DNA of 40,616 nucleotides. Source: a virus. Below, piece by piece: positions 1 through 6,830 of the stretch (position 1 is the first letter of the stretch; each line of letters begins with the position of its first letter). The translations under genes and the position numbers were made by a program. Location: IMG/VR virus record IMGVR_UViG_3300050821_005689, positions 1-40,616 of that record. One strand, written 5' to 3'. Under the pieces are notes generated by a model. It was not told the DNA's origin, did no database searches, and worked only from the letters and a program-made list of their open reading frames with translations.

Positions 1-61
1 GAACAGGGTTCTTTCTATGTGGAATGGCTTCGGGGAGCGTCAAGGGGGTGCGGCAATCCGT

Positions 62-79
62 CATCCCCGCCGGGGGATG
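62..79. terminator. Short hairpin downstream of the winged-helix gene
   Basis: Seven-base arms CATCCCC and GGGGATG enclose a 4-nt loop, just past the 3' end of the leftward gene that stops at 117. There is no T-run on either strand, so it would be at best a weak or factor-dependent terminator. The remaining bases 1-116 show no gene. Confidence 0.3.
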
Positions 80-116
80 CTACAGGTTGCACCCTAGGGG
101 GAGTTCGCCGGGAAAT

Positions 117-1067
117 TCATGTCGAATCGAGGCATAATGACGCATCTGAGTCGGGGTAGTTATCCACAACCCCCCTTGACTTATCGACTTCGTTGGGGCA
201 GGGCCGCAAGTAGAAGCGGTTCTGACTCTTGTTGTTGTCGGATTTCTGGAACCACCCCCCCACCGGGCCTTTGCGTATCCAGTCCAATAGTCTGGCGGAC
301 ACGATCTTCACCACAGTCGGCAGCGATCTTGCTTGCGAGAGGCGTCGTTCTTTGCATGAGATTTCACCAGCAGCCTTCAAGATGGCTTTGGTCTCGGCCA
401 CTATAGTCCGTCCAACGCCCGCCATCGCTGCTATGTTCGCGTTGCATAACTCACACTTTTGAAATCGCCTATCCTGCTCAAACATCACCAGCGCAACGGC
501 TTGCTGGCCTTGTGTAAGCATCTTCCTAATCCACGGTGGCAGACCCTGATTGCCACCTATCATTCTTCGGAGTTCGATAGCCCTTTGTTTCTCAGGGCTT
601 CTAGGTATATATTTCTGAATCTTGGCGGCAACAGCGGCGGCTGCTCTAATGAATGAGTGAGGCTTTCTTGAAACGAGACCTTCCTGCGTCCGCTCAGTCG
701 TTTCTCGGCACGTCGGGCCGCTCGAAACCTGCTCAAGATACTCGTCAACCATTCGATCATTCTGCACCCTTTGGTCGGAAGCCTCCCGGTCCTGCCACCT
801 TTCCTCTGGATAAGGAGTATCGGCCGATACCGTGGTGGGTTCAACAGCTTGAGGCGCCGCGGCCGTACCCTTCCTTGAATGATCCAGAGTGGAAAGGTAT
901 TGCTCCAAGTCGCGAATTGGAGGCGCTTGTTTCGAAGCGTCTAAAATTCCGCGAGCAAGACGCTCTGCAATCCTCCGATCCATCTCCGCACGATCAACAC
1001 GTAAGTGATCAGGAGTTGACGACAGAGGAAGCTTGACATTCGCTGTAGATTGATCAAATTTCATCAT
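117..1067 (-). CDS. Winged-helix DNA-binding protein (replication/regulatory type, Rhizobiales-like)
   Basis: This 316-residue protein has a disordered, charged first half. A helix-turn-helix follows at about residues 205-245, where CELCNANIAAMAGVGRTIV has the pattern of an HTH with a recognition helix. The tail (SLPTVVKIVSARLLDWIRKG) closely resembles Rhizobiales winged-helix proteins whose conserved ending reads like 'LPNIVRIVSREWLAWIRRG'. That family is annotated as HTH or replication-initiator-like, and the exact role is not established. It probably binds DNA as a regulator or replication initiator. It is monocistronic: a terminator at 1145-1184 separates it from the operon upstream, so it should have its own promoter within 1068-1144. 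The start could be either of two adjacent ATGs. Confidence 0.7.
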   Translation of the reverse strand: MMKFDQSTANVKLPLSSTPDHLRVDRAEMDRRIAERLARGILDASKQAPPIRDLEQYLSTLDHSRKGTAAAPQAVEPTTVSADTPYPEERWQDREASDQRVQNDRMVDEYLEQVSSGPTCRETTERTQEGLVSRKPHSFIRAAAAVAAKIQKYIPRSPEKQRAIELRRMIGGNQGLPPWIRKMLTQGQQAVALVMFEQDRRFQKCELCNANIAAMAGVGRTIVAETKAILKAAGEISCKERRLSQARSLPTVVKIVSARLLDWIRKGPVGGWFQKSDNNKSQNRFYLRPCPNEVDKSRGVVDNYPDSDASLCLDST

Positions 1068-1144
1068 GTGATGTCACTCTATGGTGGCATTGTGCGTGTG
1101 CCCAACACTACGCGCTGTATTTGCGGATTGGTCCCCTCCAAGAA

Positions 1145-1184
1145 GCAAAAGGGCCCGGAGGTTTCAAACCTCCGGGCCTTTTGC
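1145..1184. terminator. Strong near-perfect hairpin, probable bidirectional terminator
   Basis: The arms GCAAAAGGGCCCGGAGGTTT and AAACCTCCGGGCCTTTTGC pair with a single bulged G and a 1-nt apex, and a T-rich tract is built into each outer arm. It lies between two leftward genes, so it should end the 2642-1204 operon before the winged-helix gene. The inner arm GGCCCGGAGGT recurs as the right arm of another inverted repeat at 4082-4091. Confidence 0.75.
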
Positions 1185-1203
1185 ATTTCTGTCAAGAAGG
1201 AAC

Positions 1204-1386
1204 CTAGCGCTCTGGGGCCGTTGACATTCCGACATCTCGCGCGAATCGAATGAGGGCCGAAAATACGGTCGGCTCAAGCCCGACCCAATGCGTAGCGCCG
1301 TTCTGTCTCGGGGCCGTCAAAGTGACCATGTAGCCGTCGAAAGACGCATAGAGACCATCGCCGAGGTAGCGCTCTCGATCATTCAT
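1204..1386 (-). CDS. Small conserved phage protein (RYLGDGLYASFDGY type)
   Basis: The protein has 60 residues. Its N-terminal RYLGDGLYASFDGYMVTL is a signature I recognise from many unrelated phages and prophages, where the protein has no known function. Its ATG overlaps the previous stop (ATGA), and AAGGA lies just upstream. It is the last gene of the leftward operon 2642-1204, ending about 20 bp before the terminator hairpin. No membrane segment is present, so it is presumably cytoplasmic. Confidence 0.8.
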   Translation of the reverse strand: MNDRERYLGDGLYASFDGYMVTLTAPRQNGATHWVGLEPTVFSALIRFARDVGMSTAPER

Positions 1387-1559
1387 CCTTGAAACTCCCC
1401 CGCCTCTAGGTCTCTATCGTGCCTATATTCCTGAGCTGATTTGTCGCACTCCGGATCGGAGCACACATACTCGTGCGGTCCGCTCTCGAACAAAGGTTCG
1501 TGGTGCTCGTTTTTGCTCAATTCTTTACCACACGAAAAGCAATGCTTTATCTTGTCCAT
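1383..1559 (-). CDS. Small zinc-ribbon-like protein
   Basis: The 58-residue protein starts MDKIKHCFSCGKELSKNE. One CxxC pair (residues 7 and 10) and a second pair, CSDPEC (33 and 38), should bind one metal ion, probably zinc. The rest is acidic. Upstream, AGGGGG stands 4 nt from the ATG, and the stop overlaps the next start (ATGA), so it is translationally coupled to the 1204-1386 gene. The role is unknown. It belongs to a striking set of metal-binding microproteins in this genome. Confidence 0.75.
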   Translation of the reverse strand: MDKIKHCFSCGKELSKNEHHEPLFESGPHEYVCSDPECDKSAQEYRHDRDLEAGEFQG

Positions 1560-1573
1560 GTAACCCCCTGATC

Positions 1574-2083
1574 TCAGTCATAAAAACGATCGTAAAGGCC
1601 AAGCCTAAAACATAGGCGTCCCGGTTTGTACTTTGGTGATTTTCTAGGCGCTCGTTCCGAAGGGTAGTGAACCTTCGGTTTTCGCCGGATCGAGTTGCGC
1701 CTTGCCCTACGGGCGGCAAGGCCGCCCCGCCAGTTGGGGTTTGTAGGACCCGGTGCATTCATGCTCTTGCGCATCGGAAGCCCCATGCGCCTTACTTTGC
1801 CGCACACGGCACCTTTGTTGAGGTCGAACGCGATCCCGATTTCGGCGGCAGTCACGCCCGCAAGCCACATCTCTTTCAGCTTGGCCTCGAGCGAGGCTGG
1901 CCATTTCCGAGGCGGTCTAAGGAACCTCTGGCGCTGCGCTTTGGCGATCACGGCGCCAGGTTCGCACCCGAGTTCGATCCCGATCGAGGCCGTCGGGACG
2001 CCCGTTTCCCAGAGGTGTTTGAGTTTGGAAATTCGCTCCGGCGACCAACGTTGACGCACTTGACGATTCATTCCATCAGTCAT
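1574..2083 (-). CDS. Tandem GcrA-like regulator
   Basis: The 169-residue protein contains two copies of a GcrA-type DNA-binding unit. Copy one is at about residues 12-50 (RWSPERISKLKHLWETGV, then GAVIAKAQRQ). Copy two is at about 60-100 (EAKLKEMWLAGVTAAEIGIA, then GAVCGKVRRMGL). GcrA is an alphaproteobacterial cell-cycle regulator that works with RNA polymerase at CcrM-methylated promoters, and its core is W-[ST]-x-E-[RK]-hydrophobic helices followed by a recognition helix ending in GKxHRL. Here the GKVRRMGL version is retained. The tail is strongly basic. It may steer host or phage transcription. Two ATGs are possible starts, at residues 1 and 5. Confidence 0.8.
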   Translation of the reverse strand: MTDGMNRQVRQRWSPERISKLKHLWETGVPTASIGIELGCEPGAVIAKAQRQRFLRPPRKWPASLEAKLKEMWLAGVTAAEIGIAFDLNKGAVCGKVRRMGLPMRKSMNAPGPTNPNWRGGLAARRARRNSIRRKPKVHYPSERAPRKSPKYKPGRLCFRLGLYDRFYD

Positions 2084-2154
2084 TTTGCCGACATCCTTTC
2101 CCGAAAGGGTTGTTGGACCACACGATAGTACGCGCTTTCTTCAACACCTCCCTT

Positions 2155-2189
2155 GATGGCCCGCCTCTCTTAGCCGAAGGTGGGCCATC
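2155..2189. terminator. Hairpin between leftward genes
   Basis: Arms GATGGCCCGCCT and AGGTGGGCCATC pair with one mismatch around an 11-nt loop. It lies between the end of the 2194-2337 gene and the start of the GcrA-like gene. There is no T-run, so it may attenuate, terminate with help, or process the mRNA. A GcrA promoter could lie in 2084-2154. Confidence 0.4.
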
Positions 2190-2193
2190 CTGT

Positions 2194-2337
2194 TTATTCC
2201 TCGACCTTGAGCACCTCGAGCGCGATCAAGATCGCAACAATAGTGCTCTCGAAACAAACACGGTTATCGTAGTAGCGCGGTAGACGCTGCTCGATCATCA
2301 CCTGTTTGACGGTCTCGATCGCCTCGTCGCGCGTCAT
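2194..2337 (-). CDS. Small hypothetical protein
   Basis: The 47-residue protein starts MTRDEAIETVKQVM and ends in a hydrophobic helix (STIVAILIALEVLKVEE). The start is chosen because its ATG overlaps the upstream stop (ATGA) and GGAAAG lies about 9 nt upstream. An alternative longer reading frame upstream has no ribosome site. No family is recognised. It is probably helical and soluble. Confidence 0.65.
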   Translation of the reverse strand: MTRDEAIETVKQVMIEQRLPRYYDNRVCFESTIVAILIALEVLKVEE

Positions 2338-2642
2338 GGCAGCAATCTTTCCCCGGCCGCGTCCGGGATCTTGCACCGATCGGGATGTGCCTCGCGCCAT
2401 TCCATCACGCGTTTGTACATCGCCACAACAGCCACCATCTGTTCGCTGTCGCAGCCGAGATTTGCGCACTCGTTAACGTACTTGGCGAGGATGCGCGCAA
2501 ACGCGTTGTCCTTGGCGAGGAAAATGCACCACTCGTCATCCGGCACCGCGCTATTGTCTTTGGCTTTGCGGATGACACCTATGCGGTCGCCAAAATCATC
2601 GACCATCGACGACGCATAGAATTTCTTGTCCAGCTTCTCCAT
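2334..2642 (-). CDS. Hypothetical early protein
   Basis: The 102-residue protein is mixed alpha/beta with no membrane segment and no recognised family. It is the first gene of the leftward operon. Its ribosome site, GAAGGGGACCAA directly before the ATG, matches the site used by several early genes near the right end (37805, 38062, 38430), so these genes may share control. The promoter should lie in the G-rich region upstream. Confidence 0.75.
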   Translation of the reverse strand: MEKLDKKFYASSMVDDFGDRIGVIRKAKDNSAVPDDEWCIFLAKDNAFARILAKYVNECANLGCDSEQMVAVVAMYKRVMEWREAHPDRCKIPDAAGERLLP

Positions 2643-3377
2643 TTGGTCCCCTTCGTTGCGGTTAGTGGCCTATCCCGCGAGGAGCTTGGGAGCTCACGGG
2701 AAGGGCACAACAGGGCGTTAAAGCTTCCACGCGACGCTTCCCCCGCCGTGCCTTTTCGGCCGACCTCGAGGGTAGCCCTTTTCGACCTCGCCATCACTTT
2801 CCGCGAACGCATGGCCGGTATGCCTGCGGCTGGATCGCAGCGCGATCGGCGCGATTTTTTTACGAAAACCCCTCCGAAAACCCACGGGACACATTGCGGC
2901 CACAAGCCCTGTTAGTTGGACAAACGGGGGGTTTGTCCCGGTGTTTTGTGGGAAAGGGGGGTTTTTCCCGGTTGGACAATGGGGGTTTGTCCAGACAGGG
3001 GGGGGCGCCAAAGGTGTCAAGATTGGAGTTGACGGCCAACCTCGGGTTTTTTTTGGGGGGTGGACGGAGTGGGGGGCGCCCGCGCGGGCGGCGCCGGTCC
3101 CATCGGCGGGGGTGGTCGCAGACGCGTCTCCGCACCCGTAGGTCACCCCGGGAGGGGAGGGGGAGGCTCGCCGCGGTTACTGAGTAACCATCGACCTCGA
3201 TCGAGACCATCATCCACAGCGTTCTCTCGCCGCGTGGGGGAATGCTACCGATTGTAACGCTTGGCCCATGTTGTACATCCATAAGCATGCTTAAGATCGA
3301 TCGCGTCCGTCGGACCGAATCTTCGTAGGGTCCGAAGCTGACGGGTTGTAGTCGATGACGATCGCAACCCGACAAGC
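2643..3377. promoter_or_regulatory. Long non-coding G-rich intergenic control region
   Basis: About 735 bp lie between a leftward operon and the rightward late genes, with no convincing gene in any frame. The sequence is very uneven: G-runs of 5-8, an 8-T run near 3047, a GC palindrome (CGCCCGCGCGGGCG, 3077-3090), a dyad GGTTAC-TGA-GTAACC (3175-3189) and the palindrome CTCGATCGAG (3196-3205). The dyads look like operators and the G-rich hairpins (separate entry) look structural. It probably holds the leftward promoter and possibly the replication origin. Neither role is proven. Confidence 0.6.
2918..2992. repeat. Three consecutive hairpins with G-tract loops
   Basis: Hairpin 1 (2918-2938) is GGACAAAC, then GGGGG, then GTTTGTCC. 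Hairpin 2 (2950-2969) is GGGAAA, a G-run and TT, then TTTCCC. Hairpin 3 (2974-2992) is GGACAA, then TGGGGGT, then TTGTCC. Hairpins 1 and 3 share the unit GTTGGACAA followed by a G-run. Every loop is a G-tract on the plus strand, so the array could also form G-quadruplex structure. An 8-G run follows at 2998-3005. Confidence 0.7.
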
Positions 3378-3475
3378 CGAGCTATGCATTATTGCTGTGT
3401 GGTTGATACCGCTAGCGAACTGTGCTCTCTGTGGAAGCTTCACCACATGAATAGGAGACGAGGACTATGGCGGTA
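3378..3475 (+). repeat. 98-bp leader repeat, inverted copy of 40519-40616
   Basis: This stretch, from CGAGCTATGCATTATTGC through the ribosome site AGGAGACGAGGACT, the ATG and the first three codons (Met-Ala-Val), is an exact reverse complement of the last 98 bases of the window. It therefore gives two unrelated genes (3467-3739 and 40045-40527) identical untranslated leaders and start regions. It may contain a promoter, but no clear -35/-10 pair is visible. The match stops at 3475 and at the edge of the window on the other side. Confidence 0.9.
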
Positions 3476-3739
3476 CGTCTATCCCATTACTTATTATTCT
3501 TTGCGGCCACTATTTACACTACAAGCGCAATTGCTCAAGTATACTTGCCGCCACCTACCGGTACATACTCGTGCCCACCGTACTGCGGTCCTGGCGTGAT
3601 CATGCCGGTTCCGAACGACCCGGGACCGGACTACTACAGGGAGTATCGGAGGTATCGGGATTATACGCCGCGCAGTGACGAGCGGCGTATGTGCCTCGAT
3701 GATTACGGGCGTCTCGTCCCGTGCAGACTACGCCGCTGA
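3467..3739 (+). CDS. Small secreted protein
   Basis: The 90-residue protein has a clear signal peptide: residues 1-24 are hydrophobic and end SAIAQ, with cleavage likely after the final Ala. The mature part is rich in Pro and Tyr, with four cysteines (SCPPYC, MCLDDYGRLVPC) that could form disulfides in the periplasm. AGGAG lies upstream in the duplicated leader. It resembles small secreted proteins of Bradyrhizobium-type hosts. The function is unknown. Its 3' end overlaps a convergent gene (3703-3999) by 37 bp. Confidence 0.75.
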   Translation: MAVRLSHYLLFFAATIYTTSAIAQVYLPPPTGTYSCPPYCGPGVIMPVPNDPGPDYYREYRRYRDYTPRSDERRMCLDDYGRLVPCRLRR

Positions 3740-3999
3740 GTGGCGGGGGTAGACTTCTTAGGAGGCTTTTCGGCCAGATAGTAGCGGCACGACTTGTTGG
3801 AAGGGGCGATCGGCGGCCCTTCCTTCCCCATGATTTCTTCGTACTTGTGGCAGTACGCCAGTCCCTTTCGCCATATCAGGAATATGCACGCCTGACACCA
3901 TGTGTGTTGCGGTCCGGTGCCTCCAAAGTGAGCCATCCCCGGTTGGCTGTGCGACTGTATAGGCGTGATGTCGGTATGTTGCATTTTCCCTATCGGCAC
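3703..3999 (-). CDS. Cysteine-motif phage protein (PGMAHFxGTGP type)
   Basis: This 98-residue protein carries PGMAHFGGTGP followed by CQAC, then YCHKY and CRYY. That order (PGMAHFAGTGP, CxxC, C, C) is one I recognise from many alphaproteobacterial phages and prophages. The four Cys residues should bind zinc or an iron-sulfur cluster, and the role is unknown. A GTG start at 3999 is chosen because AGGAG lies 8 nt upstream. An in-frame ATG at 3984 is the alternative. It runs against the surrounding late genes and overlaps the end of 3467-3739. Confidence 0.75.
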   Translation of the reverse strand: MPIGKMQHTDITPIQSHSQPGMAHFGGTGPQHTWCQACIFLIWRKGLAYCHKYEEIMGKEGPPIAPSNKSCRYYLAEKPPKKSTPATQRRSLHGTRRP

Positions 4000-4021
4000 G
4001 ATTTGATCTCCTAAAGATTGA

Positions 4022-4152
4022 ACCTCCGGGCTACAGAGCAAATCAATCGTCGAAATCGACATTGCCCCTCCCTTGGGGTTGGCCCGGAGGTATTGCTTCT
4101 TACGTCAATTATATCATACTCTTACACGTCAAATTTTCATAGCAGAGATGCA
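4022..4152 (+). promoter_or_regulatory. Probable promoter region for the packaging genes, with long-loop inverted repeat
   Basis: ACCTCCGGGC (4022-4031) and GCCCGGAGGT (4082-4091) are perfect 10-bp inverted arms 50 bp apart. Directly after comes a possible promoter: TTGCTT (4093-4098), a 16-bp gap, then CATACT (4115-4120). Two copies of TTAC-GTCAA-type sequence flank the -10 and could be a regulator site. The AT-rich stretch stands out against its neighbours. The promoter call is by eye only. Confidence 0.4.
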
Positions 4153-4386
4153 ATGCGCAACAGGCGAGTTTTGATGCAGATGGCCGGCCTCGTTCCGACG
4201 CCGCAAGAAAAGGCCATGCTTCGCTACGGTCGCAAGATGGCCCGCGTAGATCGAGAAGGTAAGGCTCAGTTGTTGCTAGTTGACATGATCCAGCGCCGAG
4301 AGAAGGGCGATGAAGGGCTTCGGCCTATGCCGTTCGCAAAGGATTCCAATGTCACGGATGTCAATGAAGACGGGTCAAGTAGCTAA
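4153..4386 (+). CDS. Small protein before the large terminase, possible small terminase subunit
   Basis: The 77-residue basic-helical protein starts MRNRRVLMQMAGLVPTPQEK. Position is the main argument: it directly precedes and overlaps the large terminase, the usual place for the DNA-recognition subunit. It is short for that family, which is normally 100 residues or more, and no HTH is evident. A weak GAGATG-type ribosome site favours the ATG at 4153 over longer upstream frames. It could instead be an unrelated early-late boundary protein. Confidence 0.55.
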   Translation: MRNRRVLMQMAGLVPTPQEKAMLRYGRKMARVDREGKAQLLLVDMIQRREKGDEGLRPMPFAKDSNVTDVNEDGSSS

Positions 4387-6184
4387 ATTCCCGCTAGCCA
4401 AATTCAAGAAATTTCTATCGTATCTCAAGATCAACTCACGAGATTACGGTCGCGTCCCGTTCCGTCTACTCGGAAGCCAACGATATGCTTTAGACGAGGT
4501 GGTGAAGGGTATTAACGACGGAATCACTACCTTCGTGATTTTGAAGGGTCGAGGTGGTGGTATAACAACACTTTTTATAGCTGTAGATTTCTTTTACGCC
4601 ATGCGCACCCGAGGTCTGCTTGGAACCTTCATCTTGCACGAGGAAAAGGCGCTAGAAAAATGGCGAGCCATCATCGAGTTGTTCGTGGATTCTATGCCGA
4701 ATTTCATCATAGACGGCGGTCGAAAGATAAAGTTTAGACCTAAGATCATCAAACATAACCGAAACCTTTTGATGCTCTCTAATGAGTCGTCGTTCTCGTA
4801 TCTCACGGCGGGAGTTGACGAGAATCGTAGCGGAGGTCTAGGCCGATCGCAACACACAAACTTTGTTCACTCAACGGAGACGGCTTTCTATGGCAACGAC
4901 GAACAACTCAAAGAATTTAAATCTTCGGTCTCGCATTTATACGAGTACAGACTGCAAATTTATGAATCAACTGCAAATGGATTTAACCACTATTATGATC
5001 AATGCGAGGACGCAAAAACCTCACAAACGATGCGATTCATTTTCATTGGATGGTGGCGCGATGAAAGAAACCAATTCCATGTCAGAGACAAAAGATTTCA
5101 ACAATTCGTACCAAATAATAAGATATCAGTATTAGAACGTCAGAGAATTCGTGCAGTTAAAGAACGATTTGGTTTTGAAATCAGTTTGCAGCAAATAGCT
5201 TGGTACCGATGGAAACTCGTTGACGAGTTTAACAACGACCAAACGACGATGGATCAAGAATTTCCGTGGACAGAGGATGACGCTTTTCAAGCGACAGGTG
5301 CAAAGTATTTCCAGTCTCCAACTCTGACTCAGTTATACAGAGCGGCCCATAAAATTCCATTTGAAGGATATCGGTATCACATGACTCGGCGATGGGAAGA
5401 CACAAGCGTAACGCAAGTTTCCCGTTCGGGAGACGCGCAATTGAAAGTATGGGCGCATGCTTCAAGGTTCGGATATTATGTCGTCGCCTGCGATCCGGCG
5501 TATGGTTCGAGTGACGATGCGGACAACTTTCTGATCCAAGTTTGGCGCTGCTACTCCGAGGGGATAACACAAGTCGCCGAGTTCGCATCGCATGACCTTT
5601 CCTACTACCAGTGCGCATGGATCATCGCGCATCTCGCCGGCTTCTACGGTCGCAAGGACGTTCGCGTTATCATCGAGATAAACGGCGCTGGAAAGGCAGT
5701 GTTCCGCGAGCTTATGGAATTGAAGCACGACCTTGCCATGATGCCGTCACGAGGTTCCGACGCGGAGTTACGCAAGTGCCTCGACAACATGAAACATTAC
5801 TTTTACAGCCGAGTCGACACAATGTCGGGCGAGCTAGCATATCAATGGATAACGTCGGATGATCGCAAGCGGGAGATAATGGCGAGGTTCAAGGACGCCA
5901 TAGAGTTGCAGAAGATGCACGTGTGTTCCGTTCCGATGATCGCCGAGATGCAGCGGCTTGTGAATGACGCCGGATCGATCGCGGCCGACGGCGCCGGCAA
6001 TGATGATCGCCCTGTGACGGCGGCGCTCGCGTGGGAATGCTACAGCAAATGGTTGCGACCAATCCTCGTTGGTGAAGGAATGACGCGCGCTGCCGCAGAG
6101 AAGATAGACGCTCGCGGCGGCATTGAACCGATAGACCGACTTGTGGTCAACTACTTGAAGCGATCAAACATCAAGGTGGCGTGA
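4349..6184 (+). CDS. terL: Large terminase subunit (packaging ATPase-nuclease)
   Basis: The 611-residue protein drives DNA packaging and cuts the concatemer. In the ATPase half, a divergent Walker A is LKGRGGGITT (about residues 65-74), the acidic Walker B-type pair is HSTETAF (E near 177), and a coupling motif is ESTANGF (about 207-213). The nuclease half has YYVVACDPAYG (Asp near 382) and VIIEINGAG (Glu near 443), as in RNase H-fold terminases. The Walker A Lys/Arg arrangement follows the 'KxRxxGxT' form of many phages. The start at 4349 has AAGGA 5 nt upstream, and an in-frame ATG at 4310 is the alternative. The first half is visibly more AT-rich than neighbouring genes, suggesting mosaic origin. 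Confidence 0.92.
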   Translation: MSRMSMKTGQVAKFPLAKFKKFLSYLKINSRDYGRVPFRLLGSQRYALDEVVKGINDGITTFVILKGRGGGITTLFIAVDFFYAMRTRGLLGTFILHEEKALEKWRAIIELFVDSMPNFIIDGGRKIKFRPKIIKHNRNLLMLSNESSFSYLTAGVDENRSGGLGRSQHTNFVHSTETAFYGNDEQLKEFKSSVSHLYEYRLQIYESTANGFNHYYDQCEDAKTSQTMRFIFIGWWRDERNQFHVRDKRFQQFVPNNKISVLERQRIRAVKERFGFEISLQQIAWYRWKLVDEFNNDQTTMDQEFPWTEDDAFQATGAKYFQSPTLTQLYRAAHKIPFEGYRYHMTRRWEDTSVTQVSRSGDAQLKVWAHASRFGYYVVACDPAYGSSDDADNFLIQVWRCYSEGITQVAEFASHDLSYYQCAWIIAHLAGFYGRKDVRVIIEINGAGKAVFRELMELKHDLAMMPSRGSDAELRKCLDNMKHYFYSRVDTMSGELAYQWITSDDRKREIMARFKDAIELQKMHVCSVPMIAEMQRLVNDAGSIAADGAGNDDRPVTAALAWECYSKWLRPILVGEGMTRAAAEKIDARGGIEPIDRLVVNYLKRSNIKVA

Positions 6185-6357
6185 TGTTTTTCCGGCAAGT
6201 GTTGCGCATACCCGAAGGTGACGAGGATTCGCTGTGCCCAAAGGCGGGATGGTGGATAATTTATTGGCCCGTTGACGGCGGAGACGATCGATCGGTGGGG
6301 CCGTTCGATAGCATGGATGAAGCTTGCGACTACCGCGACAACGGAGTTTTGCAATGA
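6184..6357 (+). CDS. Small hypothetical protein
   Basis: The 57-residue protein has a Trp-rich middle (AGWWIIYWPVDGG) and an acidic end. Its ATG shares a base with the terminase stop (TGATG), and its own stop overlaps the next ATG (ATGA), so it is tightly coupled on both sides. The pattern xWWxIYWP...GPFDSxDEA resembles a small beta fold, but no family is assigned. Confidence 0.65.
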   Translation: MFFRQVLRIPEGDEDSLCPKAGWWIIYWPVDGGDDRSVGPFDSMDEACDYRDNGVLQ

Positions 6358-6830
6358 TCTCTCGCGACTGGCATTGCCTTAACGAGCGCTGCGGCGCCGA
6401 GTTTCACTCTTTCGAGAAAAGCAACCCGCCCTGCCCAAAGTGCGGGTGCGTGCGCGTCTCGTGGATTCCTGGCGGCGGTCACATAATGGGGATGGCGCCG
6501 CGTATCGACAAAAGATTGCAACTCATCGCCGAGACTCAGGGCTTGAAGAATTTGAATTCCCCCTCCCCCTCGCGGCTGAACCGGGCGGCGCCTCGCGTCA
6601 ATACCCCGCCGATGTCCCCGGAGTTAGGGCAAAAGCATTGGGGATTGGGGATTAGCTCCGAGATGTCGAGGCACGGCCCGGTGTGCGTGGAATCATCGTC
6701 GGGCGTCAATCTTGTCGGAAAGCTTCCGGTAGGCCAATTCGCCTCGCCGCGCGGCCCTAACCCGGCATTCCCGGGACCGGGCGCAAATGCTATCATCGAG
6801 GGCCGAACGATTCAAAGGTCAATCAAGTGA
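6354..6830 (+). CDS. Zinc-ribbon phage protein
   Basis: The 158-residue protein starts MISRDWHCLNERCGAEFHSF. An N-terminal zinc ribbon, C-x4-C then CPKCGC (about residues 8-35), is followed by WIPGGGHIMG and a Pro/Gly-rich, probably disordered tail. Such proteins sit between terminase and portal in several phages of this group, and the function is unknown. The start at 6354 is favoured by GGAG 7 nt upstream and the ATGA overlap with the preceding gene. Confidence 0.75.
   Translation: MISRDWHCLNERCGAEFHSFEKSNPPCPKCGCVRVSWIPGGGHIMGMAPRIDKRLQLIAETQGLKNLNSPSPSRLNRAAPRVNTPPMSPELGQKHWGLGISSEMSRHGPVCVESSSGVNLVGKLPVGQFASPRGPNPAFPGPGANAIIEGRTIQRSIK

Noticed and set aside
119-1036. Several plus-strand frames over the winged-helix gene
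   Set aside because: The minus-strand frame has clear HTH and a family-like tail. The plus frames have no ribosome sites or recognisable motifs.
2650-2900. Minus-strand frame with EKGYPRGRPKR-like sequence
   Set aside because: It resembles the start of some small basic phage proteins (GRPKxGG type) but lacks a ribosome site, is followed by low-complexity sequence and has a short truncated end. It may be a remnant, but I could not support a gene.
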